Assembly (NCBI RefSeq): GCF_019916025.1
Contig: NZ_CP079737.1
Location: 1,054,001 to 1,118,000, forward strand
Source of the DNA: Paraclostridium bifermentans
GTDB taxonomy: Bacteria; Bacillota; Clostridia; Peptostreptococcales; Peptostreptococcaceae
Direction: 5' to 3'
DNA: 64,000 bases
This document shows positions 17,853 through 27,122 of the stretch, one piece after another. The number at the start of each line of letters is the position of its first letter. Position 1 is the stretch's first letter. The position numbers were made by a program, and so were the translations under genes. Under the pieces are notes generated by a model, which was not told the DNA's origin, made no database searches, and was given only the letters and a program-made list of their open reading frames with translations.

Positions 17853-17887
17853 AAAAAAGTGGGCTTTTATAAGTCTGCTTTTTTTAT
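17853..17887 (+). terminator. Second terminator-like hairpin without a gene before it
   Basis: AGTGGGC pairs with GTCTGCT through several G-U pairs and is followed by seven T. Between this and the previous terminator (17743-17852) I see no gene. It could end a short transcript or be a remnant. Confidence 0.4.
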
Positions 17888-17916
17888 TGTATTAATTAAA
17901 ATAAATGCAAAATAGG

Positions 17917-17935
17917 AATAATGAAAATCATTATT
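17917..17935. promoter_or_regulatory. Fur box upstream of the ACR3-like transporter
   Basis: AATAATGAAAATCATTATT is a perfect 8-3-8 inverted repeat matching the 19-bp Fur consensus GATAATGATAATCATTATC at 16 positions. It lies 42 nt before the transporter start, close to a TATACT -10-like hexamer at about 17943, so an iron-responsive repressor probably controls the gene. Confidence 0.6.
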
Positions 17936-17976
17936 AACTATGATATACTATTAGAATAATGAAAGGAGGACTAGCT

Positions 17977-18951
17977 ATGGAAAATATAAATAAATTTCAA
18001 AGTTTTATGATTTTATTAATGGTGGCTATTGGAATTTTTGTTGGACAATTTGACATAATTAAAATGTATAGTGAGTATCTAATAATGCCAGCTCTCATGG
18101 TAATGTTATTTTTAGTATTTTTACAAATTCCTTTAAAAGATATAGTTAAGTCATTTAGTAATAAAAAATTTACAATAACATCGATTTGTATAAATTTTAT
18201 ATGGACACCGATTCTTATTTTTATACTTGGAAAATTATTTTTAGGAAATAATCCAAGTTTGTTGATTGGATTTGTTATGTTGATGGTAACACCTTGTACA
18301 GATTGGTACCTAATATTTACGGGAATAACTAAAGGAAATGTTGCATTAGGGGCGTCGATATTGCCTCTAAATTTAATATTGCAATTATTACTTCTGCCAA
18401 TATATGTATTGCTTATAGGTGGTTCTAGTGTAGAAATCGAAGTACTTAGTTTACTAAAGGGAGTAGCTATGAGTTTAATTATTCCATTAATACTATCTAT
18501 TATTTTAAGAAAAATAATTATAAGTAAAAATGGCAAAGATTTTTTTGAGGAAACAATAACTTCAAAAGCTTGTGATTATCAAGGGCATTTTTTAAATATA
18601 GCTATTGTTGCTATGTTTGCATCTCAAGGTAAAGTTTTACTTCAACATCCGGAAGTTCTATTACAATTACTTGTACCTGTATTGTTGTTCTTTGCAATCA
18701 ATTTAATAGTAGGAATATTTGTATCTAGAGGAATAAATTTAAATAGGGAAGACTCTATAGCATTAAATTTCACAACGCTTGCTAGAAATTCACCTATAGC
18801 ATTAGCTATAGCTGTTGCTACTTTCCCAGATAAACCATTGATATCATTAGCTCTTATTATAGGACCATTAATAGAATTACCAGTACTTTTTATAATATCA
18901 AAAATACTTTTAAATAATAATTTTGTAATTAATGAAAGTGTCTTAAAGTAG
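17977..18951 (+). CDS. BASS/ACR3-like membrane transporter
   Basis: A 324-aa protein with about ten hydrophobic segments. The block MVTPCTDWYLIFTGITKG followed by ASILPLNLILQLLLLP is close to the ACR3 arsenite-carrier signature, whose key Cys lies in PC-[TS]-DW. The superfamily also holds bile-acid symporters, so the substrate is not certain. No arsR or arsC lies nearby; instead a Fur box precedes it, which is unusual for arsenite efflux. AAAGGAGG precedes the ATG at 17977; an in-frame ATG at 17959 lacks a site. Confidence 0.75.
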   Translation: MENINKFQSFMILLMVAIGIFVGQFDIIKMYSEYLIMPALMVMLFLVFLQIPLKDIVKSFSNKKFTITSICINFIWTPILIFILGKLFLGNNPSLLIGFVMLMVTPCTDWYLIFTGITKGNVALGASILPLNLILQLLLLPIYVLLIGGSSVEIEVLSLLKGVAMSLIIPLILSIILRKIIISKNGKDFFEETITSKACDYQGHFLNIAIVAMFASQGKVLLQHPEVLLQLLVPVLLFFAINLIVGIFVSRGINLNREDSIALNFTTLARNSPIALAIAVATFPDKPLISLALIIGPLIELPVLFIISKILLNNNFVINESVLK

Positions 18952-18966
18952 GCACTTTCATTTTTA
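18931..18966 (+). terminator. Intrinsic terminator overlapping the stop codon
   Basis: AATGAAAGTG pairs with CACTTTCATT, spanning the last codons and the stop, then T residues. Confidence 0.75.
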
Positions 18967-19115
18967 TATTATTGACATGAAACAAAAATGAAGTTACATT
19001 TATCATGGGTGGTATTTTAATTAAACTGCACCAATTGGATATTAAAAAATTTTATTATAGGAAGCTCATATCTTTTTAGAATGAGACTGATTAGTAGTAT
19101 CACACTCATTAGGAG

Positions 19116-19994
19116 GTGGTAACTATAAACTTTGGAATTATTGGAGCGGGGAAGATGGGATTTTCCCTGGGAAAATATTTAAAAGAAAACAATATAAATT
19201 TAGTTGGGTATTATAGCAAAAGTGAGCATTCTTCTAAAGAAGCATCAACTTTCACAAATACCAAACAATATGTTAAATTAGAAAATTTAGTACAAGATAG
19301 TGATGTTATATTAATCACTACTCCAGACTCACAAATAAAAAACGTGTGGGAGAATCTAATTAGCTTTCCTATTAATAATAAAATAATATGTCATTTAAGT
19401 GGAGCAAAATCCTCAGAAATCTTTTCGAATATAAACCAATATGGTGCATATGGTTATTCAATTCACCCAATATTAGCAATTTCAGATAAATATAATTCTT
19501 ATAAAAATATTTCTAAAGCATTTATTACAATTGAAGGAGACAAAAAATACATAAATTATTTAAAAAATATATTTTTGTCAATTGGTAACAAGGTTTTATT
19601 AATCAATAAAGAAAATAAATCCTTATATCATGAAGCCTGTGTAAGCGCTAGTAACTTAATAATTCCTATAATTGATCAAAGTATAAAACATCTTGAAAAA
19701 TGCGGATTTGAAAAAAATATAGCTATTAAAGCTTTATATCCGTTAATTGAATTTAATATAAAAAACATAAAGGAACAAGGTGTTTTGAACAGTTTAACAG
19801 GTCCGATAGAAAGATGTGATTTAGAAACTATAAAAGATCACTATGAAGTTTTGAATGATGAAGATAAAGAATTATATACTATCTTATCTAGGCACTTATT
19901 AAAAATAACTAAAGTTAAAAATTTTGAAAAAGATTATTCTAAAATTGAAAAATACTTGGGGGAACAATATGAAAAATACAATTGTAACTTTTAA
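19116..19994 (+). CDS. DUF2520 Rossmann protein, probable ketopantoate reductase (PanG-like)
   Basis: It probably reduces 2-dehydropantoate to pantoate with NADPH. It begins with a Rossmann motif ([17 protein letters not shown]); the DUF2520 C-terminal helical domain spans about 150-285 ([18 protein letters not shown]). It is the first gene of a panB-panC operon that has no classical panE, which supports the role; PanG of Francisella is a precedent for an unrelated ketopantoate reductase. The only canonical in-frame start, GTG at 19116, sits inside the AGGAGGTGG ribosome site; an ATA at 19125 is spaced ideally. It overlaps panB by 26 nt. Confidence 0.75.
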   Translation: MVTINFGIIGAGKMGFSLGKYLKENNINLVGYYSKSEHSSKEASTFTNTKQYVKLENLVQDSDVILITTPDSQIKNVWENLISFPINNKIICHLSGAKSSEIFSNINQYGAYGYSIHPILAISDKYNSYKNISKAFITIEGDKKYINYLKNIFLSIGNKVLLINKENKSLYHEACVSASNLIIPIIDQSIKHLEKCGFEKNIAIKALYPLIEFNIKNIKEQGVLNSLTGPIERCDLETIKDHYEVLNDEDKELYTILSRHLLKITKVKNFEKDYSKIEKYLGEQYEKYNCNF

Positions 19995-20796
19995 AGAAGC
20001 TAAAGAAAGCAATGAAAAATTAACTATGCTTACGGCCTACGATTACTCAACTGCAAAGCTAATTGACAGTTGTGGTATAAATGGAATATTAGTTGGAGAT
20101 TCATTAGGAATGGTGTGCTTAGGTTATGAAGATACATTATCTGTAACTATGGAAGATATGATACACCACACAAAAGCAGTATCGAGGGGATGTACAAATA
20201 CTTTAATAGTTGCAGATATGCCTTTTATGTCCTATCAAACGTCCACATATGATGCTGTGGTAAATGCGGGGAGACTTATAAAAGAAGGAAGAGCACATGC
20301 AGTAAAATTAGAAGGAGGAGTAGAAGTTTTTAACCAAATACAATCGATAGTTAACTCTTCTATACCAGTTATGGGGCATATTGGACTGACTCCACAATCT
20401 GTAAATGCTTTTGGCGGATTTAAGGTACAAGGTAGAGATGAATTAGCAGCAAAGAAACTTATTGAAGATGCACTAGCAGTAGAAGATGCAGGTGCATTTG
20501 CTGTTGTATTAGAAGGAGTCCCATCAAAGTTAGCATCACTTATAACTAAAAAGCTAACTATACCTACTATTGGAATTGGAGCAGGTGCTAGTTGTGATGG
20601 ACAAGTCCTTGTATATCAAGATATGTTGGGGATGTTTAGTGATTTTACACCTAAATTTGTGAAAAAGTATGAAAATATAGGAGAAAAGATGAAAAATGCA
20701 TTTTCAAATTATATAGATGAAGTAAAAACAGAAGTTTTTCCAAGTGAAGAACATAGTTTTAAGATAAATGAAGATATAATAGAAAAACTATATTAA
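19969..20796 (+). CDS. panB: 3-methyl-2-oxobutanoate hydroxymethyltransferase
   Basis: First committed step of pantothenate synthesis: transfer of a hydroxymethyl group from methylene-tetrahydrofolate to 2-oxoisovalerate, giving ketopantoate. Family blocks are clear: [75 protein letters not shown] and [22 protein letters not shown]. 275 aa is normal. GGGGGAACA lies before the ATG at 19969, within the 3' end of the reductase gene, so the two are translationally coupled. panC follows after 13 nt. Confidence 0.96.
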   Translation: MKNTIVTFKEAKESNEKLTMLTAYDYSTAKLIDSCGINGILVGDSLGMVCLGYEDTLSVTMEDMIHHTKAVSRGCTNTLIVADMPFMSYQTSTYDAVVNAGRLIKEGRAHAVKLEGGVEVFNQIQSIVNSSIPVMGHIGLTPQSVNAFGGFKVQGRDELAAKKLIEDALAVEDAGAFAVVLEGVPSKLASLITKKLTIPTIGIGAGASCDGQVLVYQDMLGMFSDFTPKFVKKYENIGEKMKNAFSNYIDEVKTEVFPSEEHSFKINEDIIEKLY

Positions 20797-20809
20797 AGGG
20801 GATTTGGGC

Positions 20810-21649
20810 ATGAAGATTCTAAATAACATAAAAGAAATAAAAAAACAAGTTAAGGATTGGAAAGATGATGGATTAAGTGTAGCACTTGTACCTACTATGG
20901 GATACCTACATGAAGGTCATGAAAGTTTGATAAAAAAAGCTAGTGAGGATAATGATAAAGTAATTGTAAGCATATTTGTAAATCCAATGCAATTTGGAAT
21001 AAATGAAGATTTATCTACATATCCAAGGGATATAAATAGAGATAGTGATATATGTGAAAAAAATGGAGCTAGTTTAATATTTAACCCAAATGTTGAAGAA
21101 ATGTATACAGATGGATTTAGCACTTTTGTAGATTTGAATAATTTAACTTCTGGACTATGCGGGAAAAGCAGACCAACTCATTTTAGAGGAGTTTGTACGG
21201 TTGTGAGTAAGCTATTTAATATAGTAAATCCAGACAAAGCATATTTTGGACAAAAAGATGCGCAACAACTTTCTATAATAAAGCAAATGGTAACAGATTT
21301 AAATTTTGATGTTGAAATTGTAAGTTGTCCTATAGTTAGAGAAGCTGATGGATTAGCTAAGAGTTCTAGGAATACATATTTAAGTAAAGAAGAAAGACAA
21401 GCTTCAACTATAATAAACAAATCATTAAAAAAAGCAAAAGCTTTAATAAAAAGTGGAGAAAGAGATTCTAAAAATATAATTAACTTTATAAAAAATGAAA
21501 TTAATAAAGAACCTTTAGCAAAAATTGATTATATAAGTATAGTTGAGAATAACACTATAAAAAACATAAAAACTATTGAGGATGGATCATTGATTGCAGT
21601 AGCTGTTTTTATCGGAAATACAAGATTAATAGATAATTTTATTTTCTAA
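20810..21649 (+). CDS. panC: Pantothenate synthetase (pantoate-beta-alanine ligase)
   Basis: Joins pantoate and beta-alanine using ATP. The nucleotide-binding motifs PTMGYLHEGHESLI and FVNPMQFG are present, as are FRGVCTVVSKLFNIV, YFGQKDAQQLSII and the KSSRNTYLS loop. 279 aa is normal. The ATG at 20810 has AAAGGGGA at good distance. No aspartate decarboxylase (panD) follows, so beta-alanine must come from elsewhere or from uptake. Confidence 0.96.
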   Translation: MKILNNIKEIKKQVKDWKDDGLSVALVPTMGYLHEGHESLIKKASEDNDKVIVSIFVNPMQFGINEDLSTYPRDINRDSDICEKNGASLIFNPNVEEMYTDGFSTFVDLNNLTSGLCGKSRPTHFRGVCTVVSKLFNIVNPDKAYFGQKDAQQLSIIKQMVTDLNFDVEIVSCPIVREADGLAKSSRNTYLSKEERQASTIINKSLKKAKALIKSGERDSKNIINFIKNEINKEPLAKIDYISIVENNTIKNIKTIEDGSLIAVAVFIGNTRLIDNFIF

Positions 21650-21749
21650 GTTGTGTAAAAAAATTTCATTCAATTTGGCTGTATGATTATATAGGAAAAT
21701 TAAGGGTATATTTATTAACATAATTATACAAAGATTGGAGAAAAATAAA

Positions 21750-21899
21750 ATGAAATCTAATATGAATGAAAAAGAGTATGAAGAAATAAAAAAAGATGAA
21801 GAATTGAAAGATAGAGAATTATTTGGAGAAAAAGAGTTAGAACAAGAACACAAAGATTTAAAAATAGAAAAAGAATTAGATCCAATGAAAAGATTATAA
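21750..21899 (+). CDS. Small highly charged hypothetical protein (49 aa)
   Basis: The frame starts at ATG 21750 with TTGGAG 9 nt upstream and ends at TAA 21897-21899. The product is almost entirely charged and helical (many EKE/KELE runs, ending DPMKRL), with no Cys or Trp. It lies between panC and a large palindromic terminator, so it may be the last gene of the pan transcript. No family recognised; coding status rests on the ribosome site and lack of interruption. Confidence 0.5.
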   Translation: MKSNMNEKEYEEIKKDEELKDRELFGEKELEQEHKDLKIEKELDPMKRL

Positions 21900-21924
21900 G
21901 TTTTAAATTATTTATAAATAAATA

Positions 21925-21972
21925 GAGTAAACATAAAAGGGATATTTTAAAATATCCCTTTTATGTTTACTC
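21925..21972. terminator. Perfect 48-bp palindrome acting as terminator
   Basis: Two exact 24-bp arms abut without spacer (GAGTAAACATAAAAGGG ... CCCTTTTATGTTTACTC). It is longer than a normal terminator and closes the pantothenate unit. Confidence 0.75.
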
Positions 21973-22075
21973 TCAAATAATCTCCATAATTTCTCCATAA
22001 TTAATTTCTATAATCCATTTATAAATTTGTAGTTTATATAACTGGAAAATAGAAATTAGAAAGAGGATTATGATT

Positions 22076-23188
22076 ATGGAAAAATTAACACTTAAGCATA
22101 TAAAAAATTTAAACTGGAGATTAATATTAAATGTTACACTTATATTTATATTTGGACTTGTAATGCTAACAACTGCAACTCATGCAAATAGAACCGGTAA
22201 CTATAGAGAAATAATGAAACAATTGTTGGCATTTGGAATAGGGGTTACGTTAATAATTTTCACTATAAAAATTGACTATATTAAAACAGGTAAATTTTAT
22301 AATGTTTTTTATATATTTACTATAATATTGTTATTAATTATATGGGTACCTGGATTAGGAGTAGTACAAGAAGGATCTAGAAGATGGATAAAACTAGGGC
22401 CACTATACCTTCAAACATCAGAAATTGCCAAACTTACTTTCATAATAAGTTACGCTAAAATTGCAGAAGAATATAAAGGTAAACTAAATACCATAAAACA
22501 AATAATACCAGCAGTATTAAAAGCTATGCCAGTTTTATTTTTAATGTTAATGCAGCCAGACTTAGGAGGGACTATAGTTTTTATATGTATAATGTTTGGA
22601 ATGTTATTTGTATCAGGGCTTAATGGTAAAATAATAAGAAATACTATTTTAATAGGGGTATTATTATTACCATTAATTTATACATGTTTAGCTCCGCATC
22701 AAAAAGTTAGAATAGAAGCTTTCTTAAATCCTAATGATTTAAGTTACAAAGGAAATTATCAAGTTGTACAATCTATGATAGCTATAGGATCAGGAGGTAT
22801 AAAAGGTAAGGGTATTTATGAAGGAACACAAAGTCAAAATGGATTCTTACCGGTACCAGATAGTGACTTTATATTTGCTGTTATAGGAGAAGAATTTGGG
22901 TTAATAGGAATGGGAGCTTTAGTGCTATTATATGGAGCATTTTTATTGACGATGATAAAAGATGCAGGAGAATCCAAGGATTTTTATGGAACTTTAATTA
23001 TAATTGGAGTAACTAGTATGTTTGCATATCAAATTATTCAAAATATAGGTATGACTATGGCATTAATACCTGTTACAGGAATAACGCTTCCATTTATTAG
23101 TTATGGAGCAAGTTCTTTGGTTGGATCTTTAGCAGCATTAGGGCTAGCTCTTAATGTTGGAATGAGGAAAAGAAAAATTAATTTTTAA
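22076..23188 (+). CDS. rodA: SEDS peptidoglycan glycosyltransferase, RodA type
   Basis: A ten-helix membrane enzyme polymerising lipid II during elongation or spore envelope growth. Diagnostic blocks: GSRRWIKLGPLYLQTSEIAK, LMLMQPDLGGTIVF, the extracellular LPVPDSDFIFAVIGEEFG and the C-terminal GITLPFISYGASSLVGSL. At 370 aa it fits RodA/FtsW/SpoVE; the short N-terminus and LGPLYLQTSE favour RodA. ATG at 22076 is 8 nt from AAGAGGA; an ATG at 22070 is too close. No class B PBP gene is adjacent; a two-component system follows. Confidence 0.85.
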   Translation: MEKLTLKHIKNLNWRLILNVTLIFIFGLVMLTTATHANRTGNYREIMKQLLAFGIGVTLIIFTIKIDYIKTGKFYNVFYIFTIILLLIIWVPGLGVVQEGSRRWIKLGPLYLQTSEIAKLTFIISYAKIAEEYKGKLNTIKQIIPAVLKAMPVLFLMLMQPDLGGTIVFICIMFGMLFVSGLNGKIIRNTILIGVLLLPLIYTCLAPHQKVRIEAFLNPNDLSYKGNYQVVQSMIAIGSGGIKGKGIYEGTQSQNGFLPVPDSDFIFAVIGEEFGLIGMGALVLLYGAFLLTMIKDAGESKDFYGTLIIIGVTSMFAYQIIQNIGMTMALIPVTGITLPFISYGASSLVGSLAALGLALNVGMRKRKINF

Positions 23189-23216
23189 TTTAAATTAATA
23201 AGAGACGAGGTAGGCG

Positions 23217-23903
23217 ATGATAAATATACTACTTATAGATGATGAAAAAAAGATTTGCGAGTTTGTAAAAGCTTATTTAGATAAAGAAGGCTATAAAACT
23301 GATGTAGCATACAATGGAAATGATGCTGTGGATTATCTTGACAACAATCAATACGATATAGTTTTATTGGACAGGATGTTACCAGATATAAGTGGTGAAG
23401 AAATTTGTAGCTATATACGAAATAATTGTAAGCTGGTTAATATAGCTATAATTATGCTAACCGCAAAAACAGAAGATGATGATAGGATTGAAGGTTTTGA
23501 ATTAGGTTGTGATGATTATATATGTAAACCATTTAATGTGAAAGAATTAATTCTAAGAATAAAAGCTGTATTAAAACGAAGTCATGATTTAGAAACTAAT
23601 GAAAAGATAAGTTTTAAAAATGAAATTGAAATAAATACAAAGACACATGAAGTGAAAGTTAGAGGGAAAAGTGTCATTTTAACTAACACAGAATACAAAC
23701 TATTGTTAGTAATGGCATCGAATCCTAAAAAAATATATACTAGAGAAGAACTTTTAGAAAATGTAGTAGAAGACCATTTAGAAAAATTTGATAGAGTTAT
23801 AGATAGTCATATAAAAAATTTAAGACAAAAGATAGAAGTTGATTCTAGAAATTGTAAAATAATAAAAACTGTCTATGGAGTAGGATATAAATTTGAAGAA
23901 TAA
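23217..23903 (+). CDS. OmpR-family response regulator
   Basis: 228 aa. Receiver with LLIDDEKKICE, phospho-Asp in IVLLDRMLPD, Lys in ICKPFNVKEL; winged helix from about 130 to the end (LTNTEYKLLLVM, DSHIKNLRQKI, TVYGVGYKFEE). It is 28 nt downstream of rodA, possibly co-transcribed, and overlaps its kinase by 11 nt. Targets are not evident. Confidence 0.9.
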   Translation: MINILLIDDEKKICEFVKAYLDKEGYKTDVAYNGNDAVDYLDNNQYDIVLLDRMLPDISGEEICSYIRNNCKLVNIAIIMLTAKTEDDDRIEGFELGCDDYICKPFNVKELILRIKAVLKRSHDLETNEKISFKNEIEINTKTHEVKVRGKSVILTNTEYKLLLVMASNPKKIYTREELLENVVEDHLEKFDRVIDSHIKNLRQKIEVDSRNCKIIKTVYGVGYKFEE

Positions 23904-25293
23904 TAAAAAATATATTTCTCTAAATAGTCAAATTTTAATAGCATTTTCAGTCATAGTTACTTTAATAACAATTATCATTTCAATATTTATAAATTCATCA
24001 TTTAAAAGTGTATTTAGTAAATATGTTGATGAGAACAATAAAGATGAGGTAAATCACCTTGTATTTGATTTACAAAATGTATATGACAATGATAAATGGG
24101 ATGTAGAAAACATAAAACTTTTAGGTGAAGATGCAATAAGAAAAGGGATAGCTCTAGAGGTTTATAATAAAAATGGGGACTTGGTTTGGAGTGTTTTTGA
24201 AGATGAAAAGCTATTATCAAATCAAAGATTGAATACAATAAAAAAGAATATGAAAAGTATTAATCAAAATTGGAATGGAAAACTCAAAGAATATAAGTTT
24301 GACATATATGATGATAAGAAGTTAGTAGGGTATGAAAGGATAATACATTATGATTCTATTTACTATATGGAAGATGATCTTGAATTTTTAAATATTATGA
24401 ATAAATTTATGATATTTATAAGTATAGTAGCTGTAATAAGCGTTATAATTATATCTGCAATAATTTCAAAATCTATTTCTAATCCTATAAAAAATGTATC
24501 TAAAATTGCTAAAGTCATAGGGAGTGGAAACTATAAAAATAGATTGAATTATAAAAGTAATATAAAAGAAGTTAATGAACTTACAAAGTCTATAGATATG
24601 TTATCTGAGGAACTCAACAAGCAAGAACTTTTAAGAAAACAATTAACAACTGATATAGCACATGAACTTAGGACTCCTGTAACTAATATTCAAGGACATT
24701 TAGATGCTATTATTGATGGAATTTGGGATCCAACACCAGAAAGACTTACAAGTATAAGAGAAGAAGTTCAAAGGTTAGGAAAGTTAATAGGATCAATTAA
24801 AAATTTATCAACATTTGATAGTTCACTAAGTAGGTTGAATAAAACTAAAACTAACTTAAGTGATTTTATAAAAAATATAACATACACTTATGAATCAAAA
24901 GCTTTAGAAAAAAATATAAAAATTGAATATGAATTAAATGAAGTTTTTGCATATGTAGATAAGGAAAAATTTTCTCAAGTTATAGTCAATATTTTAGTCA
25001 ATGCAATAAAATACACAAACTATGGAGGAACTATTTTAATTAAAGTAGAAAATTATGATGACAGTATAAATATAGCTATAAAAGACAATGGAATTGGAAT
25101 ACCTAAAGAAGAATTACAATATATATTTGAAAGGTTTTATAGAGTTGATAAGTCAAGATCTAAAGACACTGGAGGCATAGGGGTTGGACTTGCTATATCA
25201 AAAGCTATAGTAGCTGAGCATGGAGGAGACATCCTAGTATATAGTGAATTAGGTCAAGGTAGTGAGTTTGTAATTAAGCTTCCAATCATGTAA
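23893..25293 (+). CDS. Sensor histidine kinase, partner of the 23217 regulator
   Basis: 466 aa with two membrane helices (about 10-29 and about 165-190) flanking an extracellular domain of about 135 residues, HAMP, HisKA (LTTDIAHELRTPVTNIQGHL), then HATPase (NILVNAIKYTNYGG, DNGIGIPKEELQYIFERFYR, GIGVGLAISKAI). The start is TTG, 7 nt after AGGA inside the regulator gene, so translation is coupled. It belongs to the BaeS/VanS-like group. The signal is unknown. Confidence 0.87.
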   Translation: MKNNKKYISLNSQILIAFSVIVTLITIIISIFINSSFKSVFSKYVDENNKDEVNHLVFDLQNVYDNDKWDVENIKLLGEDAIRKGIALEVYNKNGDLVWSVFEDEKLLSNQRLNTIKKNMKSINQNWNGKLKEYKFDIYDDKKLVGYERIIHYDSIYYMEDDLEFLNIMNKFMIFISIVAVISVIIISAIISKSISNPIKNVSKIAKVIGSGNYKNRLNYKSNIKEVNELTKSIDMLSEELNKQELLRKQLTTDIAHELRTPVTNIQGHLDAIIDGIWDPTPERLTSIREEVQRLGKLIGSIKNLSTFDSSLSRLNKTKTNLSDFIKNITYTYESKALEKNIKIEYELNEVFAYVDKEKFSQVIVNILVNAIKYTNYGGTILIKVENYDDSINIAIKDNGIGIPKEELQYIFERFYRVDKSRSKDTGGIGVGLAISKAIVAEHGGDILVYSELGQGSEFVIKLPIM

Positions 25294-25312
25294 ATAAAAT
25301 ATAACTTATTTA

Positions 25313-25342
25313 TTGACAATGATAAATTTTATATAGTATATT
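25313..25342 (+). promoter_or_regulatory. Promoter of eutG
   Basis: TTGACA (25313-25318), 18-nt spacer, TATATT (25337-25342), placed just before the antitermination leader. Confidence 0.6.
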
Positions 25343-25349
25343 TAAAATA

Positions 25350-25409
25350 GCACAAAGAGGTGCATTAGGAAGCAACGAAGCTCCATAGATTAATCTATGG
25401 AGCTTTTTT
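25350..25409 (+). promoter_or_regulatory. EutV (ANTAR) antitermination target and terminator before eutG
   Basis: Two small hairpins with A1/G4 hexaloops: GCAC-AAAGAG-GTGC (25350-25363) and AGC-AACGAA-GCT (25371-25382). The second shares bases with a terminator stem (25379-25404, AGCTCCATAGATT / AATCTATGGAGCT) followed by six T. EutV binding to the hairpin pair would block the terminator. This is the dual-hexaloop architecture known for ANTAR regulators in Enterococcus and Clostridioides. Confidence 0.85.
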
Positions 25410-25451
25410 GTACTTAAATTTGTACTTATATAAAGAAAAGGGGAATACAAA

Positions 25452-26582
25452 ATGTACAACTTTGAAATAAAGACAAAGATAAGCTGCGGTAGAGGAGCTT
25501 TAGAATCATTAAAAGATATAAAAAATAAAAAAATATTTATAATAACAGACCCATTTATGATTGAATCTAAAACAATAGATAAAATATTAATCAATCTAGA
25601 AGGAAATGATTGTGATATATTTAGTGAAATTGTACCAGATCCTCCAATTGAAACAGTTGTAAAAGGTATGGAGAGAATAAAAAATTACTCTCCAAATATA
25701 ATTATTGCATTAGGTGGAGGCTCAGCAATTGATGCAGCTAAGGCAATTATGGATTTTTCAAAACAAATATTTAAGATAAATGAAATTGAATTTATTGCGA
25801 TTCCAACAACTAGCGGAACAGGATCAGAAGTAACGTCTTTTTCTGTAATAACAGATGCTCAAAAAGGTACAAAATATCCACTTGTTTCAGATGATTTAAT
25901 ACCTAATAAAGCGATATTAGATCCAGAATTAGTAAAAACAGTTCCAAACTTTATAACGGCAGATACTGGGATGGATGTATTAACTCATGCTATAGAAGCT
26001 TATGTATCAACAGATAGTAATGATTTTTCTGATGCATTAGCAGAAAAGGCAATAAAACTTGTACACGAATATTTAATTGATGCATATAAAGATGGATCAA
26101 ATTTAGAAGCTAGAGAAAAAATGCACAATGCATCATGTATGGCAGGGTTAGCATTTAACCAAGCGTCGTTAGGTTTAAATCATGGGATAGCACATATAGT
26201 AGGTGCAAAATTCCACATACCTCATGGAAGAACTAATTCAATATTACTTCCTTATGTTATAGAATATAATGCTAATATTTCAGGATACAATAATGCATCT
26301 TACTCAGACACTGCTAAAAAATATGCACAAATAGCTAAAATGTTAGGGCTAGAATCTTCTAATGTTAGATTAGGCGTGAAAAATTTAGTAAATGAAATTA
26401 AGAAAATGCAAAAAAGTATGAACATGCCGATGAAATTAACAGACTGTAAAGTTAATAAAGTTGATGTGGAAAATTTATTACCAGAAATTGCACAATTAGC
26501 GTTAAAAGATGGATGTACTAAGACAAACCCTAGAATTCCAAATGATTCGGGAATAATCGACATATTAAAACAAATAATTTAA
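25452..26582 (+). CDS. eutG: Iron-type alcohol dehydrogenase of ethanolamine utilisation
   Basis: Reduces acetaldehyde to ethanol, regenerating NAD+ inside the microcompartment. The NAD-binding GGGSAIDAAKAIM, PTTSGTGSE and the iron ligands are visible: Asp and His of DTGMDVLTHAIEAY, and the His residues of LNHGIAHIVG and HIPHGRTN. 376 aa. It is transcribed separately from the main operon behind its own EutV-controlled leader. AAAGGGG precedes the ATG. Confidence 0.9.
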   Translation: MYNFEIKTKISCGRGALESLKDIKNKKIFIITDPFMIESKTIDKILINLEGNDCDIFSEIVPDPPIETVVKGMERIKNYSPNIIIALGGGSAIDAAKAIMDFSKQIFKINEIEFIAIPTTSGTGSEVTSFSVITDAQKGTKYPLVSDDLIPNKAILDPELVKTVPNFITADTGMDVLTHAIEAYVSTDSNDFSDALAEKAIKLVHEYLIDAYKDGSNLEAREKMHNASCMAGLAFNQASLGLNHGIAHIVGAKFHIPHGRTNSILLPYVIEYNANISGYNNASYSDTAKKYAQIAKMLGLESSNVRLGVKNLVNEIKKMQKSMNMPMKLTDCKVNKVDVENLLPEIAQLALKDGCTKTNPRIPNDSGIIDILKQII

Positions 26583-26626
26583 TAAAAACTTAGTAAAATG
26601 GTTTTTTAAATATTTTGAAATAAATA

Positions 26627-26655
26627 TTGACAAGTGGAAAACGTATATCTATAAT
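26627..26655 (+). promoter_or_regulatory. Consensus promoter of the main eut operon
   Basis: TTGACA (26627-26632), 17-nt spacer and TATAAT (26650-26655) match the sigma-A consensus at all 12 positions; output must therefore depend mainly on the antitermination leader just downstream. Confidence 0.85.
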
Positions 26656-26657
26656 TA

Positions 26658-26745
26658 AATTATCACAAGGGCGTGATAATTGATTAAAAAGCAACGGAGC
26701 TTCTTAAAGATATATTGATAGTATATATTTTTAAGGAGCTTTATT
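26658..26745 (+). promoter_or_regulatory. EutV (ANTAR) antitermination target and terminator before eutS
   Basis: First hairpin: nine-bp stem AATTATCAC / GTGATAATT around loop AAGGGC (26658-26681). Second: AAGC-AACGGA-GCTT (26689-26702). The second overlaps a terminator stem (about 26698-26740, AGCTTCTTAAA paired with TTTAAGGAGCT) with T-rich tail. Both loops have A1 and G4. Confidence 0.85.
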
Positions 26746-26769
26746 TGATTTAAGAAAGAAGGTTTCAAA

Positions 26770-27120
26770 ATGACAGAAGAAACTAAAAGCAGAGTTATTC
26801 AGGAATATGTTCCTGGAAAACAAGTTACATTAGCACATGTAATAGCGAATCCAAATGAAGATATATACAAAAAATTAGGACTTATAATAGATAAAAAAGA
26901 TGCAATAGGCATACTTACAATAACTCCAAGTGAAGCATCGATTATAGCTGCAGATGTAGCAACAAAAGCATCAGGTGTACAATTAGGATTTATAGATAGA
27001 TTTAGTGGATCTGTAGTTGTCACAGGAGATATAAGTTCTGTTGAATCAGCACTTAATGAAGTTGTAGAAGTGCTAGGAAATATGTTAAACTTTACATCAA
27101 CAAAGATAACGAGGACTTAA
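26770..27120 (+). CDS. eutS: Microcompartment shell protein EutS
   Basis: 116-aa BMC-domain shell protein of the circularly permuted, bent-hexamer type. It begins with a short beta-hairpin segment ([19 protein letters not shown]) typical of EutS/PduU, then the BMC fold ([43 protein letters not shown]). First gene of the main eut operon; eutP starts 2 nt after its stop. Confidence 0.93.
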   Translation: MTEETKSRVIQEYVPGKQVTLAHVIANPNEDIYKKLGLIIDKKDAIGILTITPSEASIIAADVATKASGVQLGFIDRFSGSVVVTGDISSVESALNEVVEVLGNMLNFTSTKITRT

Positions 27121-27122
27121 TT

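Noticed and set aside
17997-18536. Minus-strand 179-aa frame within the ACR3-like gene
   Set aside because: Shadow of a well-supported membrane protein in AT-rich DNA.
21925-21972. Insertion-sequence end or MITE
   Set aside because: The palindrome has no flanking duplication or partner copy in the window and is placed as a terminator.
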